Below are positions 35,077-43,852 of a stretch of 43,882 nt of DNA, one piece after another. A program made the position numbers and the translations under genes. Every line of letters begins with the position of its first letter. Position 1 is the first letter of the stretch. The notes beneath the pieces are model-generated. The model was not told the origin of the DNA. It saw only the letters and a list, made by a program, of their open reading frames with translations, and did not search any database. Origin of the DNA: JAIEPT01 sp038217425 (GTDB lineage: Bacteria > Planctomycetota > Planctomycetia > Gemmatales > Gemmataceae); NCBI GenBank assembly GCA_038217425.1, contig JBBQPM010000039.1, forward strand, positions 1 through 43,882. Direction: 5' to 3'.

Positions 35077-36501
35077 ATGATCTCGACGATTCGGAGACTT
35101 GGGAACTTCATCGGACGCCCGGGTTGGCCCATCGTGATCGTGGCGCTGCTCGAGATCGCGATCTTTGCCGGGAGCTGCCAATCTTGGTGGAACCATTGCA
35201 GGAGTGCCGACCGTCCGACCACGTTGCAAGGCGAAGGCATGATCATCGGCGGGGACGGGTTGGGATACTACGCCTGGCTGCGCTCATTGCTCATCGACGG
35301 CGACTGGTCGTTCGCCAACGAATTCGACGAACACAATGTCTTCGGACATGCGGTCGTGGGACCTGAGCGAACGACGCGATTGGGGTTGCGAGGGAATCAT
35401 TACCCGATCGGCCTGCCATGCGTGTGGACGCCCGCGGTCGTCGTGACTCACGGCGGCATGAGCGTTTGTCCCGGAGTTTGGCCGGCAGATGGCTACACGT
35501 TGCCGTATCAACTTGCGGTCGGAATCACGACGCTCGCCGTCTCTTTAATCGGGCTCGGATTCATTTACGCGATCTGCCGTCGTTACGCCGATCCAGGGAG
35601 CGCCGCCCTCGCCGCGGGGTTTCTCACGCTCGGAACCACCATCGTCTTCTACAGCAGTATCGAGACGTCCATGGCGCACGGCATCGGCGCTGCGGCCATT
35701 GCGGGGTTTGTCTGGTATTGGCTGCAAAGCTACGGGTCGCTGAGCCCAAAACGTTGGCTGATCGTCGGCGCTCTTCTCGGCCTGGCCACTCTCATCCGCT
35801 CGCAACTTGGTACTTTCGCTGTTCTTCCCGCTTTCGAGGCGTTGATGATCTGCTGGCGATCTCTGCGCAAGGGATCGGGAGAAAATGTTCGGCCCGCGCT
35901 GTGCGGACTTTGCCTGGCAGGAATCGCGGCGTTCATCGCCTTCTCGCCTCAATTCGTCAGTTGGCGCTTCGTGTACGGTCGATGGCTGGAGATGCCGCAT
36001 CATCTGGCGCATCACTGGTCGAGACCCTCATTCTGGCAGGTGTTCGGCACGATGGATCGCAGTCTGTTCTACTGGACGCCGATCACCCTGATCGCGTGCA
36101 TCGGCACGGCTATTTACTGCCTGAAACGCCCGCAAGGATTTGTTCACGATGCATCGGTAACTCTGCCCGCCGATCCGCGCGAACCGATCGTCATGCTGGC
36201 AATCGCCTTTGTGTTGCAGGCGTACTTCGTCGCCAGCGCCTGGGGAACCGGCGTCTATCTCGGCACTTCGTATGGATTCCGATTGCTCACCGAAGCGCTC
36301 GTCGTTCTGGCGCCCGGATTGGCCTTGCTGATCGGCCAAGCGCCGGCCTGGCGGGCGCGGTCGACAGTCGTCGTCTGCTCCCTGCTGGTCATTTGGAACC
36401 TGTTACTGATTCGCCAGTATGTGACGTCTCTGATTCCTCAGCAGGAAGGCGCCCCACTGCAAACCTTGGTGGAGAATCTCCCCAAGGCACTGGGTCTTTG
36501 A
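35077..36501 (+). CDS. Polytopic GT-C-like membrane protein
   Basis: This predicted integral membrane glycosyltransferase of the GT39/PMT-like GT-C class has 474 residues and about ten membrane helices (WPIVIVALLEIAIFAG; LAVSLIGLGFIYAI; WLIVGALLGLATLIRS; ALCGLCLAGIAAFIAF; VLAPGLALLIGQ). An early luminal loop carries GGDGLGYYAWLRSLLIDGDW, where GT-C enzymes have their acidic catalytic residue. It would use a polyprenyl-phosphate sugar donor. The ATG at 35077 has AGGGA upstream; GTG 35041 would add 12 residues. It is divergent from the methyltransferase fusion and ends six bases before the convergent DUF2142 gene. Assignment is by topology and motif, not a firm family match. Confidence 0.72.
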   Translation: MISTIRRLGNFIGRPGWPIVIVALLEIAIFAGSCQSWWNHCRSADRPTTLQGEGMIIGGDGLGYYAWLRSLLIDGDWSFANEFDEHNVFGHAVVGPERTTRLGLRGNHYPIGLPCVWTPAVVVTHGGMSVCPGVWPADGYTLPYQLAVGITTLAVSLIGLGFIYAICRRYADPGSAALAAGFLTLGTTIVFYSSIETSMAHGIGAAAIAGFVWYWLQSYGSLSPKRWLIVGALLGLATLIRSQLGTFAVLPAFEALMICWRSLRKGSGENVRPALCGLCLAGIAAFIAFSPQFVSWRFVYGRWLEMPHHLAHHWSRPSFWQVFGTMDRSLFYWTPITLIACIGTAIYCLKRPQGFVHDASVTLPADPREPIVMLAIAFVLQAYFVASAWGTGVYLGTSYGFRLLTEALVVLAPGLALLIGQAPAWRARSTVVVCSLLVIWNLLLIRQYVTSLIPQQEGAPLQTLVENLPKALGL

Positions 36502-36507
36502 AACCGG

Positions 36508-37938
36508 TTACGAAAAAAGTAGTGCATTGACCGCGTCGCGCATCAAGCGCCAGTTGCCGTAGTATCGAATCGCGATCACATTCGACAGGACGGCAATAGT
36601 CACGAAGGGAAACAGCAGCACTGGGAACCAGCCAAGGTTTAGTACTCGTTGAACCCGATGGCGGCAGTCGGGCGCCGCCCATGCCAAGAGAGGTAGAACA
36701 GGCAGCACATATCGACCTTGGAAGCCATGAATGGTTCCGAGCCCAACAGGCGTCCAGGTCAGATAGAGCGCGCCGAATTGCGCGCCCAGCAACCCCAGGA
36801 AGGTGACGACGCCCAGTATCCCCGGCCAGATCGACGAACCCCGATTGCCCGACGCGAGGAAGGAGCAGGCGACGGCGCCGCCGGCCAGTTGGTAGTACCA
36901 GCGCGGCATCGGTGCGTCGGTCCATCCCAGGTTGCCAATTAGCGTCCCCAGGTACCAGGCGCCGCTCTCGAAAAAACTCCCGACGATGACCACGGGCAGA
37001 ATTAAGGGATTCTCCCGGAGCAGGCTCATTTGGTCCGACACCGAGACACCCGTCGGCCAGTTCGGCATCAGATGGCCGAGAAGTGAAAGCCAGTAGAGGA
37101 CCGGAATGGCAGCAATGCCGGCGATCAAGACTTTACGCATCCAATAAGCATCGTTGCGGGTGAAAAATGCCGGCGTTAGCAGCACGAGGGCGATTTGCGT
37201 TGGCCGCGCCATGGTCGTTGCCATGACGACGAAGGCGAAGAGCAGAAATTCTCCGGTGCGGGCGGGTCTCTGTTCGCTCAGTACGCGGGAGGCGAGCGCC
37301 GCGACGAGCAATGAAAGTGTGATGATCAGCGCGTCCTGGGCCGCCGATCCGATTTCGGAAAGAGTCATCGGCAGCAGCAATGTCGTGAACATCAAGGCCC
37401 GGCCCCGGCGACAGAGGGAGAGGGCATAGAAGCCGACGAGGCACGCAACCAATCCATTGACCAATCTCGCAAGCACGACGGTCTGCGCGACGCTCAGATC
37501 GATCCACTGTCCAATTTTGAAGCCAATGGCTTGGGGAATGTAAAGCAAGGGCCCATATTGGGCGGTATTGCAGAAGTCGCCCCACGTCTGGCTCCCGGTC
37601 CAGCGGATCGAGCCGGCATGGGCGGCGAGTTCGGGCGTCTGCTTCACTTCGGGATGAAACCACATGCTCTCATACAGTTTCCCCTCCGCGACGATGCCGC
37701 CGTCGACATTGCCGCCGAAGCGAGCCGAAACGATTTGACCCTGACTGACCTGGACGGCGCGCAGGCAATGAGAAAGCTCATCCGCCACCTGGAACGGCGC
37801 CATCGCGATCGACAGAAAAAAGACTGCCGGCAACGCGTACATGAGGAACAGCCAAGGCAATCGCTCCTGGGTGTAGAACCAGGGAGTCCATCGACTCGCC
37901 TGCACCTCAATACTATCCTGAACATTGACGTCGCCCAC
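36508..37938 (-). CDS. DUF2142-like polytopic membrane protein
   Basis: This predicted membrane protein has 476 residues and about eleven helices. Its first loop has APFQVADELSHCLRAVQVSQ, the acidic pattern of DUF2142 (usually PPDExAHF), a GT-C-like family found in capsule and O-antigen loci. Later features are YGPLLYIPQAIGFKIGQWID, AQDALIITLSLLVAALASRV and GFQGRYVLPVLPLLAWAAPD (the conserved GRY of the family). It would transfer a sugar from a polyprenyl-phosphate carrier outside the inner membrane. It lies downstream of the GT2 gene at 37972 on the same strand, 33 bases apart, so the donor made there may be used here. Confidence 0.82.
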   Translation of the reverse strand: MGDVNVQDSIEVQASRWTPWFYTQERLPWLFLMYALPAVFFLSIAMAPFQVADELSHCLRAVQVSQGQIVSARFGGNVDGGIVAEGKLYESMWFHPEVKQTPELAAHAGSIRWTGSQTWGDFCNTAQYGPLLYIPQAIGFKIGQWIDLSVAQTVVLARLVNGLVACLVGFYALSLCRRGRALMFTTLLLPMTLSEIGSAAQDALIITLSLLVAALASRVLSEQRPARTGEFLLFAFVVMATTMARPTQIALVLLTPAFFTRNDAYWMRKVLIAGIAAIPVLYWLSLLGHLMPNWPTGVSVSDQMSLLRENPLILPVVIVGSFFESGAWYLGTLIGNLGWTDAPMPRWYYQLAGGAVACSFLASGNRGSSIWPGILGVVTFLGLLGAQFGALYLTWTPVGLGTIHGFQGRYVLPVLPLLAWAAPDCRHRVQRVLNLGWFPVLLFPFVTIAVLSNVIAIRYYGNWRLMRDAVNALLFS

Positions 37939-37971
37939 GATACCATCCTTGGTGAGGAGAAACTCCGAACG

Positions 37972-38820
37972 TCAATTCGCAAACCAGTAGCGAACAATGC
38001 ACCACATCGCCTGGAGTGCGTCCTTGAGGCCGATTTTTTTGCCCTCTTCATAGGTCCGACCCGCGTAGCTGATCGGGACTTCGTAAATGCGGAGCTTAGG
38101 CGTCTTCTTCGCAATCTTCGCGGTAAACTCCGGTTCGAAGCCGAAGCGGTTGGATTTCAAGGTCATGCCGTCCAGGACTTCCCTGCGAAATACCTTGTAA
38201 CACGTCTCCATGTCGGTCAGGTTGAGGTTCGAGAAAATGTTGGAGACGGTGGTCAGGATTCGATTTGCGATCGAGTGCCAGTAATAAAGGACGCGATGGC
38301 TGTCGCCGATGAATCGCGAGCCGTAGACGACGTCGGCTTTGCCTTCGAGGATCGGGCGAATGAGGCGCGGATACTCGGCAGGGTCGTATTCGAGGTCGGC
38401 GTCCTGGACGATGATGATGTTGCCCGTGGCGTGTTGAAAGCCGGTGCGGAGGGCGGCGCCTTTGCCCTGATTGGTCGGCTGATAGACAACCATGACGTCG
38501 TCGCCTTCCAGGTCTGCGAGGATCTCGCGCGTGCCGTCCGTGCTGCAGTCGTCAACGAGGATGATCTCCTTGGGCAACGGCACTTCCTTGACTCGGCGAA
38601 CCAGTTCGCCGACCCATTGCTTCTCGTTGTAAACCGGAATGACGACGGAGATTTTGAGATCGTCGGGAATGGGAAAAATGCCGAGCTGCCAGCAGACCTG
38701 TTCGCCGAGAAGGTTCCGTAGAAGCTTCTCGCGTTTTTCGGGATAGGCGGCGATTTGATCGACGAGCGATTCGAGGACTCGATCGTCCGCAGGGGGTCTT
38801 AGTTTCAGGATCGCGGACAT
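37972..38820 (-). CDS. GT2 glycosyltransferase, polyprenyl-phosphate sugar synthase type
   Basis: This GT2 enzyme has 282 residues and most resembles DPM1/ArnC-type polyprenyl-phosphate glycosyl synthases without membrane helices. Motifs are ISVVIPVYNEKQWVGELVRR, EIILVDDCSTDGT, NQGKGAALRTGFQHATGNII, the VQDADLEYDP metal motif, YGSRF and an FGFEPEFTAKIAKK acceptor region. An extra N-terminal region of about 55 residues (VLESLVDQIAAYPEKREKLL) is not part of the usual domain. The ATG at 38820 has AGGA seven bases upstream; longer starts lack support. It probably makes the lipid-linked sugar used by the adjacent DUF2142 or GT-C-like proteins. Confidence 0.88.
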   Translation of the reverse strand: MSAILKLRPPADDRVLESLVDQIAAYPEKREKLLRNLLGEQVCWQLGIFPIPDDLKISVVIPVYNEKQWVGELVRRVKEVPLPKEIILVDDCSTDGTREILADLEGDDVMVVYQPTNQGKGAALRTGFQHATGNIIIVQDADLEYDPAEYPRLIRPILEGKADVVYGSRFIGDSHRVLYYWHSIANRILTTVSNIFSNLNLTDMETCYKVFRREVLDGMTLKSNRFGFEPEFTAKIAKKTPKLRIYEVPISYAGRTYEEGKKIGLKDALQAMWCIVRYWFAN

Positions 38821-38988
38821 CGTTACGTTCCTCATTCCATCCGTGTCGAGGAGACCGTTCGGTCTGAGGAAAAGTATCGACGTTGGCCGCACCAGATTCG
38901 ACAGGATTCGCGCCAGGGAGTAATTCGAGGGCATCGATTGGGGAACTGGTGACGATTATTCCACGGGTAACGCCTGGCGTAGCCGCGT

Positions 38989-40809
38989 TCAGCGCTGGAA
39001 GCCTCGCTGAGCAATGTCGTTCAGGAACCCCCGAGCCAAGAGGTGCTCGACCCCGACCGAAAAGAAGCGCGGATCGGATTCTTCCGTGACGTAATGAATC
39101 AGGGAGGTCGATTCCAGGATCGGAGCCTCCGCGAACTGGTGCGACGTGGCGCGTCCGGGCCAATTGTTGAGCTTCTCGGCGGGGTGGACGCCAAAGAGCA
39201 GCGCGGTGAGCGTCTTTTCCATCAGCGACCAGTCCAGGGTCTTTTTTGGATCGGCAGACTTCAGATCGACGCCGTCGTCTTGATAACCGACGCTGTCGGG
39301 GAGTTGCTCTCTGGGGACGTGAATGAGTTTGTCGATGACCGATTCCAGGAACTCGAGTTTCAAGAAGTCCCGCCTCGGATAGCCGACGAAGCTCGTGTTA
39401 CATTCGCTCGCCGCTTTCAGGTCCAGGAAGGTTTCCATGAATCGCCGTCGGCGCGCGTAGACCTCATACTTCCCTTCCTGGAAGAACGGAATCGCGTTGC
39501 GAACGCTGGACGCCACCACGGGAGAGCCGGTCAGCCAGAGCGTGTTCGGGTTCCCGCACAGGACGTACTCGGCTTCGGAAAGAAGCAGCACATCGAGTAA
39601 CCGTCGAGCGCTTCGGTGCGCCTGACGGAAATAGCGGCACAGCGGGTACGGCGCCAGGCGATCTTCCAGCAGGGCGTCGAGAGAGGTCAAGATTCGGCAT
39701 CCCGGGAAATGTTCGCGCAAGCGGGCGATCGAGTTTTCGGACAGCGAACCTTCGTCGTGAATGACGAGTCGAGGCCGAAGTTTCGAGTAGCGAAAGAAGG
39801 ACTTGAGCGACCAGGACGCCCGGAGCACGTCCGGTTCGCCGATCAGCAAGTGCATTTCCAGATGAGACTGCGGACGGATGTTAACGGGGGGAGTCTCGTA
39901 GATGCATTCATAGTTCGCCAAAGGCGCGACATTCGTGCCAGCGTTCCGAAGGAATGTCCTTACCAATTTCGCCCACTTCGGAGGCGGAACCAGCGGGTAA
40001 AGGACTTCGTATTCCGGGTACAACAAGATCATGCTGGGATTCAGGAAGATCCGCGCATGACCGGCTTTCCGCAAGCTTTCGTGGAAAGTGACGTGCTCGC
40101 AGTCGGCGCCGTCGTAAACCCCCTTTTTGAAGGCGTCCATGGCATAAACCGCGAGACCGCCGAAACAGGACAAGACAGGCTGAAGCGGCACGCCGCGCGG
40201 CAAGATCGCGAAATTCACGTACTTATGTACGTGGGCCTCCGGGTGGCCCAGCGCTCGCATGGCCCAGGCGTCGAGGTAGACGGGTCGGCCCTGCCACAGG
40301 GTGATGCCGTTGCTCCCCATGACGTCCCAGTCCTCCCAAGCAAACGTGTCTGCCAGACCGTCGCGACTCCAGCTTTGCAGATCCATGTCCAGGATGATGA
40401 CGGCGTCGAACTCGGGAAACTGCGCGCAGATGAGATCGTGAAGGCGATTGCGGTAATACGCCAAATCGTCGGTGCGCCGACGGTCGGTCACTGACCCCCA
40501 CCGCGGTCTCTCGAGGTTCTCCGAAAGAATCGTCACTCGTGGATTGCACTCGCTCCACTCGCGCAGCATCACAAGAGTGCCGTCTTCCGAATCGTTCTCA
40601 TAAATTGCAACCGCGTAGTCGAGGAACATTTCACCCGTGGATTCGATCTGTTCGATCGTCGTGGCCAACGTCGCCGCCACGTCGCGTGCCAGGCCGGCGA
40701 TTACTACCCGAGTTCGCGCCATGCGCTCGCGGCCTCGGCGTTGGCGAATTGCGTAGTCCTCCTGAAAAAAGACGGCGCACGGCCAGTAGTCTTCGTCGAA
40801 CGGGCTCAT
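38989..40809 (-). CDS. CAP59-like glycosyltransferase with second GT-A-like half
   Basis: This protein has 606 residues. The first half (about 30-330) resembles the CAP59/cryptococcal mannosyltransferase family: VVIAGLARDVAATLATTIEQ, AVAIYENDSEDGTLVMLREW, RNRLHDLICAQFPEFDAVII and the LDMDLQSWSRDGL metal motif. The second half (about 320-606) is a different GT-A-like region with SWSLKSFFRYSKLRPRLVIH, CRILTSLDALLEDRLAPYPL and a late IHYVTEES-like HY motif. No membrane segment is seen. The ATG at 40809 has AGGGAGG upstream, at a long spacing. Two catalytic halves suggest alternate sugars are added. The CAP59 assignment is from recognised motifs; linkage and sugar are unknown. Confidence 0.72.
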   Translation of the reverse strand: MSPFDEDYWPCAVFFQEDYAIRQRRGRERMARTRVVIAGLARDVAATLATTIEQIESTGEMFLDYAVAIYENDSEDGTLVMLREWSECNPRVTILSENLERPRWGSVTDRRRTDDLAYYRNRLHDLICAQFPEFDAVIILDMDLQSWSRDGLADTFAWEDWDVMGSNGITLWQGRPVYLDAWAMRALGHPEAHVHKYVNFAILPRGVPLQPVLSCFGGLAVYAMDAFKKGVYDGADCEHVTFHESLRKAGHARIFLNPSMILLYPEYEVLYPLVPPPKWAKLVRTFLRNAGTNVAPLANYECIYETPPVNIRPQSHLEMHLLIGEPDVLRASWSLKSFFRYSKLRPRLVIHDEGSLSENSIARLREHFPGCRILTSLDALLEDRLAPYPLCRYFRQAHRSARRLLDVLLLSEAEYVLCGNPNTLWLTGSPVVASSVRNAIPFFQEGKYEVYARRRRFMETFLDLKAASECNTSFVGYPRRDFLKLEFLESVIDKLIHVPREQLPDSVGYQDDGVDLKSADPKKTLDWSLMEKTLTALLFGVHPAEKLNNWPGRATSHQFAEAPILESTSLIHYVTEESDPRFFSVGVEHLLARGFLNDIAQRGFQR

Positions 40810-41132
40810 ACGCGTTTCCTAACCTCCCTGCGAGGGGCTTTGTTTTCAACTTGCAATAAGATATACGATCTCAAAACGAAAGTGAACGCTGATTCGGGGT
40901 CGCGGAGCCGCCTTTGTGGAGGGGGAGATCGATCGGACGGCGCGGGCAAAGCATAGCGTTCGCGGAATGAGAACGTACGGCAGAGGCGTCAACTGGGTAA
41001 GAAATGCCGGTAAAAACGCTTGATCGAACCAAGGATTCAACGAACCGAATGGTTCGCTTGAACCAAATATCCCGGCGAAGCCGATTCTTGGAATTAGGGG
41101 AATACTCCAGGCGAACGCACTGCGGACTTATC
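40810..41132. other. Divergent promoter region without a gene
   Basis: This is the 323-base space between the CAP59-like and GT4 genes. It holds a CGAACC-GAAT-GGTTCG inverted repeat (41041-41056, operator-like) but no clear gene. AT-rich DNA at 40855-40885 may hold the leftward promoter, although no box matches well. Confidence 0.4.
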
Positions 41133-42299
41133 ATGAATCTGCCAAAGGACGTCGTCCTGTTTTCCACCGCCGATTGGGACAATCCGTCCTGGACAAACAA
41201 ACAACACATGGCGTGCGAACTGGCCGACCGCGGCTTCCGCGTCCTGTACATCGAATCGCTGGGGTTACGCAGGCCGTCAACGCGCCCCTGGGATTTACGG
41301 CGATTGGGACGTCGCTTGTTCCGGGGGCTCGGGCCCTTACGCACGGTACGCGAAGGCGTCTCGGTGTTGTCTCCGTTGGTGCTCCCTTTTCATTCGCATC
41401 CCTGGATCGGTCGCCTCAACCAGCGCCTGCTCGAACGCCGCGTGGCGGACGCCGTGCGCCAGCTGGGTATGCGCGATCCGATGCTCTGGACCTACCATCC
41501 GCTCATACCGCGCATCCCGCATTCGCTTCTGGTTTATCATTGCGTGGACGACCTGGCGTCGGCGCCCCGGATGCCGAGCGACATGCTGCGCCGCGCGGAG
41601 ACGGAACTGCTGCGCGAGGCGGACGTCGTCTTCGCGACCAGTCGTCGACTGGCGCTGCAGTGCGGCGCCGAGGCGCATTACCTTCCGAACGTGGTCGATT
41701 TCGCCCATTTCTCCCGAGCCCGCGAGGCGGGGCCGATCCCGGCAGACCTGGCCGCCATTCCGCGACCCCGCGTCGGTTTCATCGGCGCCGTCAGCGAGTA
41801 CAAGGTCGATTTCGATCTGATCGCTCAGGTCGCTCGTCTTCGCCCCGATTTGCACTGGGTTCTCGTCGGGACCGTCGGCGAAGGCCAACCGTGGACCCGC
41901 CTCGATAAAATGCGCTTGCCGAACATCCACTTTCTGGGGCACAAGGCGTACGCGGAACTCCCCGATTACCTGCGCGGGTTCGACGTTGCGGCGATACTCG
42001 CCCAGCGCAACGCCTATACGCAATCGATGTTCCCGATGAAATTCTTCGAGTATCTCGCCGCCGGCCGACCGGTGATCGCGGGCGAAACTCCCGCGCTCGA
42101 CGAATTTCGCGAAGCGTTCTGGCACGTCTCCGGCACCGACGAGGTTGTCGAATCGATCGACGAGATCCTGTCCGCTCCGCAGCGCCGCCAATCAGTCGGC
42201 ATCGCGCTGGCGAGCCGATACACGTGGTCGTGGCGCACCGATCGCATGCTGGAGATTCTATCAGCGAGCGGCCAATCCCGTCGCCGCCTCGCCGCCTGA
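41133..42299 (+). CDS. GT4-like glycosyltransferase
   Basis: This GT-B fold glycosyltransferase has 388 residues. The ATG at 41133 (MNLPKDVVLFSTADWDNPSW) fits homologues, which begin with VVFSTADWD and TNKQHMACELA; longer starts are unlike the family. The acceptor half ends near YLPNVVDFAHFSRA (about 200-213). The donor half has VGFIGAVSEYKVDFDLIAQV, LGHKAYAELPDYLRGFDVAA and MKFFEYLAAGRPVIAGETPA, where the Glu before the Tyr-Leu-Ala segment binds the nucleotide-sugar. It probably adds a sugar to the surface glycan made by this cluster. A bidirectional terminator follows at 42325. Confidence 0.88.
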   Translation: MNLPKDVVLFSTADWDNPSWTNKQHMACELADRGFRVLYIESLGLRRPSTRPWDLRRLGRRLFRGLGPLRTVREGVSVLSPLVLPFHSHPWIGRLNQRLLERRVADAVRQLGMRDPMLWTYHPLIPRIPHSLLVYHCVDDLASAPRMPSDMLRRAETELLREADVVFATSRRLALQCGAEAHYLPNVVDFAHFSRAREAGPIPADLAAIPRPRVGFIGAVSEYKVDFDLIAQVARLRPDLHWVLVGTVGEGQPWTRLDKMRLPNIHFLGHKAYAELPDYLRGFDVAAILAQRNAYTQSMFPMKFFEYLAAGRPVIAGETPALDEFREAFWHVSGTDEVVESIDEILSAPQRRQSVGIALASRYTWSWRTDRMLEILSASGQSRRRLAA

Positions 42300-42324
42300 G
42301 TCGTCACCCATTTGAAAAACAAAA

Positions 42325-42353
42325 AGCCCGACGCCGAGTCTCGGCGCCGGGCT
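42325..42353. terminator. Bidirectional intrinsic terminator
   Basis: AGCCCG (42325-42330) pairs with CGGGCT (42348-42353), and an inner CGCCG (42332-42336) pairs with CGGCG (42342-42346), with one A-C mismatch. An A-run (42315-42324) precedes it, giving a T tract on the minus strand, and weak Ts follow on the plus strand. It lies between convergent genes ending at 42299 and 42371. Confidence 0.8.
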
Positions 42354-42370
42354 TCGTTGACTTTGGATCG

Positions 42371-43657
42371 TTACAGCAGTTCGGTGAGCGGTTGGCGATC
42401 ATCCAGGATGTACATCGGTCGGCCGGACCCGTTGGGGAAGGTCTGCGCGGGATCGATTCCCATGGCCTGGTAAATCGTGCTGAGGACCTGGGACGGCGTG
42501 CAACGGCGATCGCGGGGGAGTTCGCCGCGTGCGTTGGAAGAGCCGACGACCTGTCCCATTTTCAAGCCGCCGCCCGCAATCATCGCGGACATGACGTTCG
42601 GCCAATGGCCACGACCGTCAGGCGTCGAGTCGCCGATGCGGGGGGTACGACCGAATTCGCCCCAAACGACCGTGACGACGTCCTGGTCCATGCCGCGTTC
42701 GTGCAGATCCTGGATCAAGTTGGCGATGCCGCGATCGAGATCGGGAAGTTGGCGACGGAGCTGGATGAAGTTTTGCGAGTGCGTGTCCCAACCGCCGTAG
42801 CCGAGGGTGACGCAACCGACGCCGGCCTCGATGAGACGGCGTGCGGTGAGGAACTGTTCGACGCCGCGATAGCGGTCGCGGGTGCGGGGTTCTTCCTTGC
42901 TCAAGTCGAGAGCGCGACGGGTCGTGCCGGAGGCGATCATGTCGAAGGCGTGAGTGGCGAACGTATCGAGGCCCCGCATGGTACCGGAAGCGTCGATATC
43001 GCGGCGAACGTCGTCGAAGCGTTGCAAAAGATCGCGACGTTCGGTGGAGCGATCGTTGGTCACGCCATTAAGGGCCAGGTTGGAAAGCCCAGGGCCGTCC
43101 GGAGTGAAGGATCGATGGGACACGCCCAGGTATCCCGGTTCGCAGCCAATCGTTTGGCCGCGGAGACTCACGAAGGCAGGGATATCGGACTGAGCATCCC
43201 CCTTCATCCGCGACACGACGGAGCCGAACGAAGGGTGATGGACCACTCGGTTGATGTTTTCGCTGTATCCGGTCATGCACTCGGAATCGGAGTGTTCGCC
43301 GACGGAGACGAGCGAACGGATGACGGCAAGTTTGTCCATCATGCGAGCCTGACGCGGCATGTGTTCGCAGATCTGAATGCCGGGGACATTGGTCGCGATC
43401 GGATTGAACTCGCCGCGATATTCGACGGGAGCCGCCGGCTTGAGGTCGTACATATCCATGTGCGACGGACCGCCCGGCAAGTAGATCATGATCGCGGCCT
43501 TGGACGAAGTCGGCCTGCCCGTATCGGCGCTCGCTTGAGCTTTGCCTCGCAGCATATCGGAAAGCGCCAGGCCCGAGCCGAACGCGCCGATCTGGAGGAA
43601 ATTACGGCGATTGAGGCCATCGCAAAAACGTTGGCCGGAGTTCGAGAAATTCAACAT
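42371..43657 (-). CDS. DUF1501 Tat-exported protein
   Basis: This DUF1501 protein has 428 residues. The ATG at 43657 has AAGGGAGA about six bases upstream and gives a Tat signal (LNRRNFLQIGAFGSGLALSD). Family markers are MIYLPGGPSHMDMYDLKPAA, RQARMMDKLAVIRSLVSVGE, ARRLIEAGVGCVTLGYGGWD, VVWGEFGRTPRIGDSTPDGR, GHWPNVMSAMIAGGGLKMGQ and the ending QPLTELL. It belongs to a different subgroup from the two DUF1501 genes at 23-26 kb. No DUF1549 partner is visible in the remaining 220 bases upstream. Confidence 0.92.
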   Translation of the reverse strand: MLNFSNSGQRFCDGLNRRNFLQIGAFGSGLALSDMLRGKAQASADTGRPTSSKAAIMIYLPGGPSHMDMYDLKPAAPVEYRGEFNPIATNVPGIQICEHMPRQARMMDKLAVIRSLVSVGEHSDSECMTGYSENINRVVHHPSFGSVVSRMKGDAQSDIPAFVSLRGQTIGCEPGYLGVSHRSFTPDGPGLSNLALNGVTNDRSTERRDLLQRFDDVRRDIDASGTMRGLDTFATHAFDMIASGTTRRALDLSKEEPRTRDRYRGVEQFLTARRLIEAGVGCVTLGYGGWDTHSQNFIQLRRQLPDLDRGIANLIQDLHERGMDQDVVTVVWGEFGRTPRIGDSTPDGRGHWPNVMSAMIAGGGLKMGQVVGSSNARGELPRDRRCTPSQVLSTIYQAMGIDPAQTFPNGSGRPMYILDDRQPLTELL

Positions 43658-43780
43658 CGCTTCTCCCTTGAATTGACTGGCTGGCAGAGTTTGGATCGGC
43701 TCGTTCGGGAATCGGCACAACGTAGGAAGGATCAGCCCGATACCCAGAAACGAACACAACCGGCGGGGGGAACCGTTCTT

Positions 43781-43808
43781 ATACTACCATCTTCGGAAGC
43801 CACGTCAA
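43781..43808 (-). promoter_or_regulatory. Sigma-70-type promoter of the last DUF1501 gene
   Basis: On the minus strand TTGACG (43808-43803) and TAGTAT (43786-43781) are separated by 16 bases. The leader to the ATG at 43657 would be about 115 bases. Confidence 0.45.
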
Positions 43809-43852
43809 TCGACGAATTAATTCGGGTAGTTTCGAAGGGTGCGCCAATGGAT

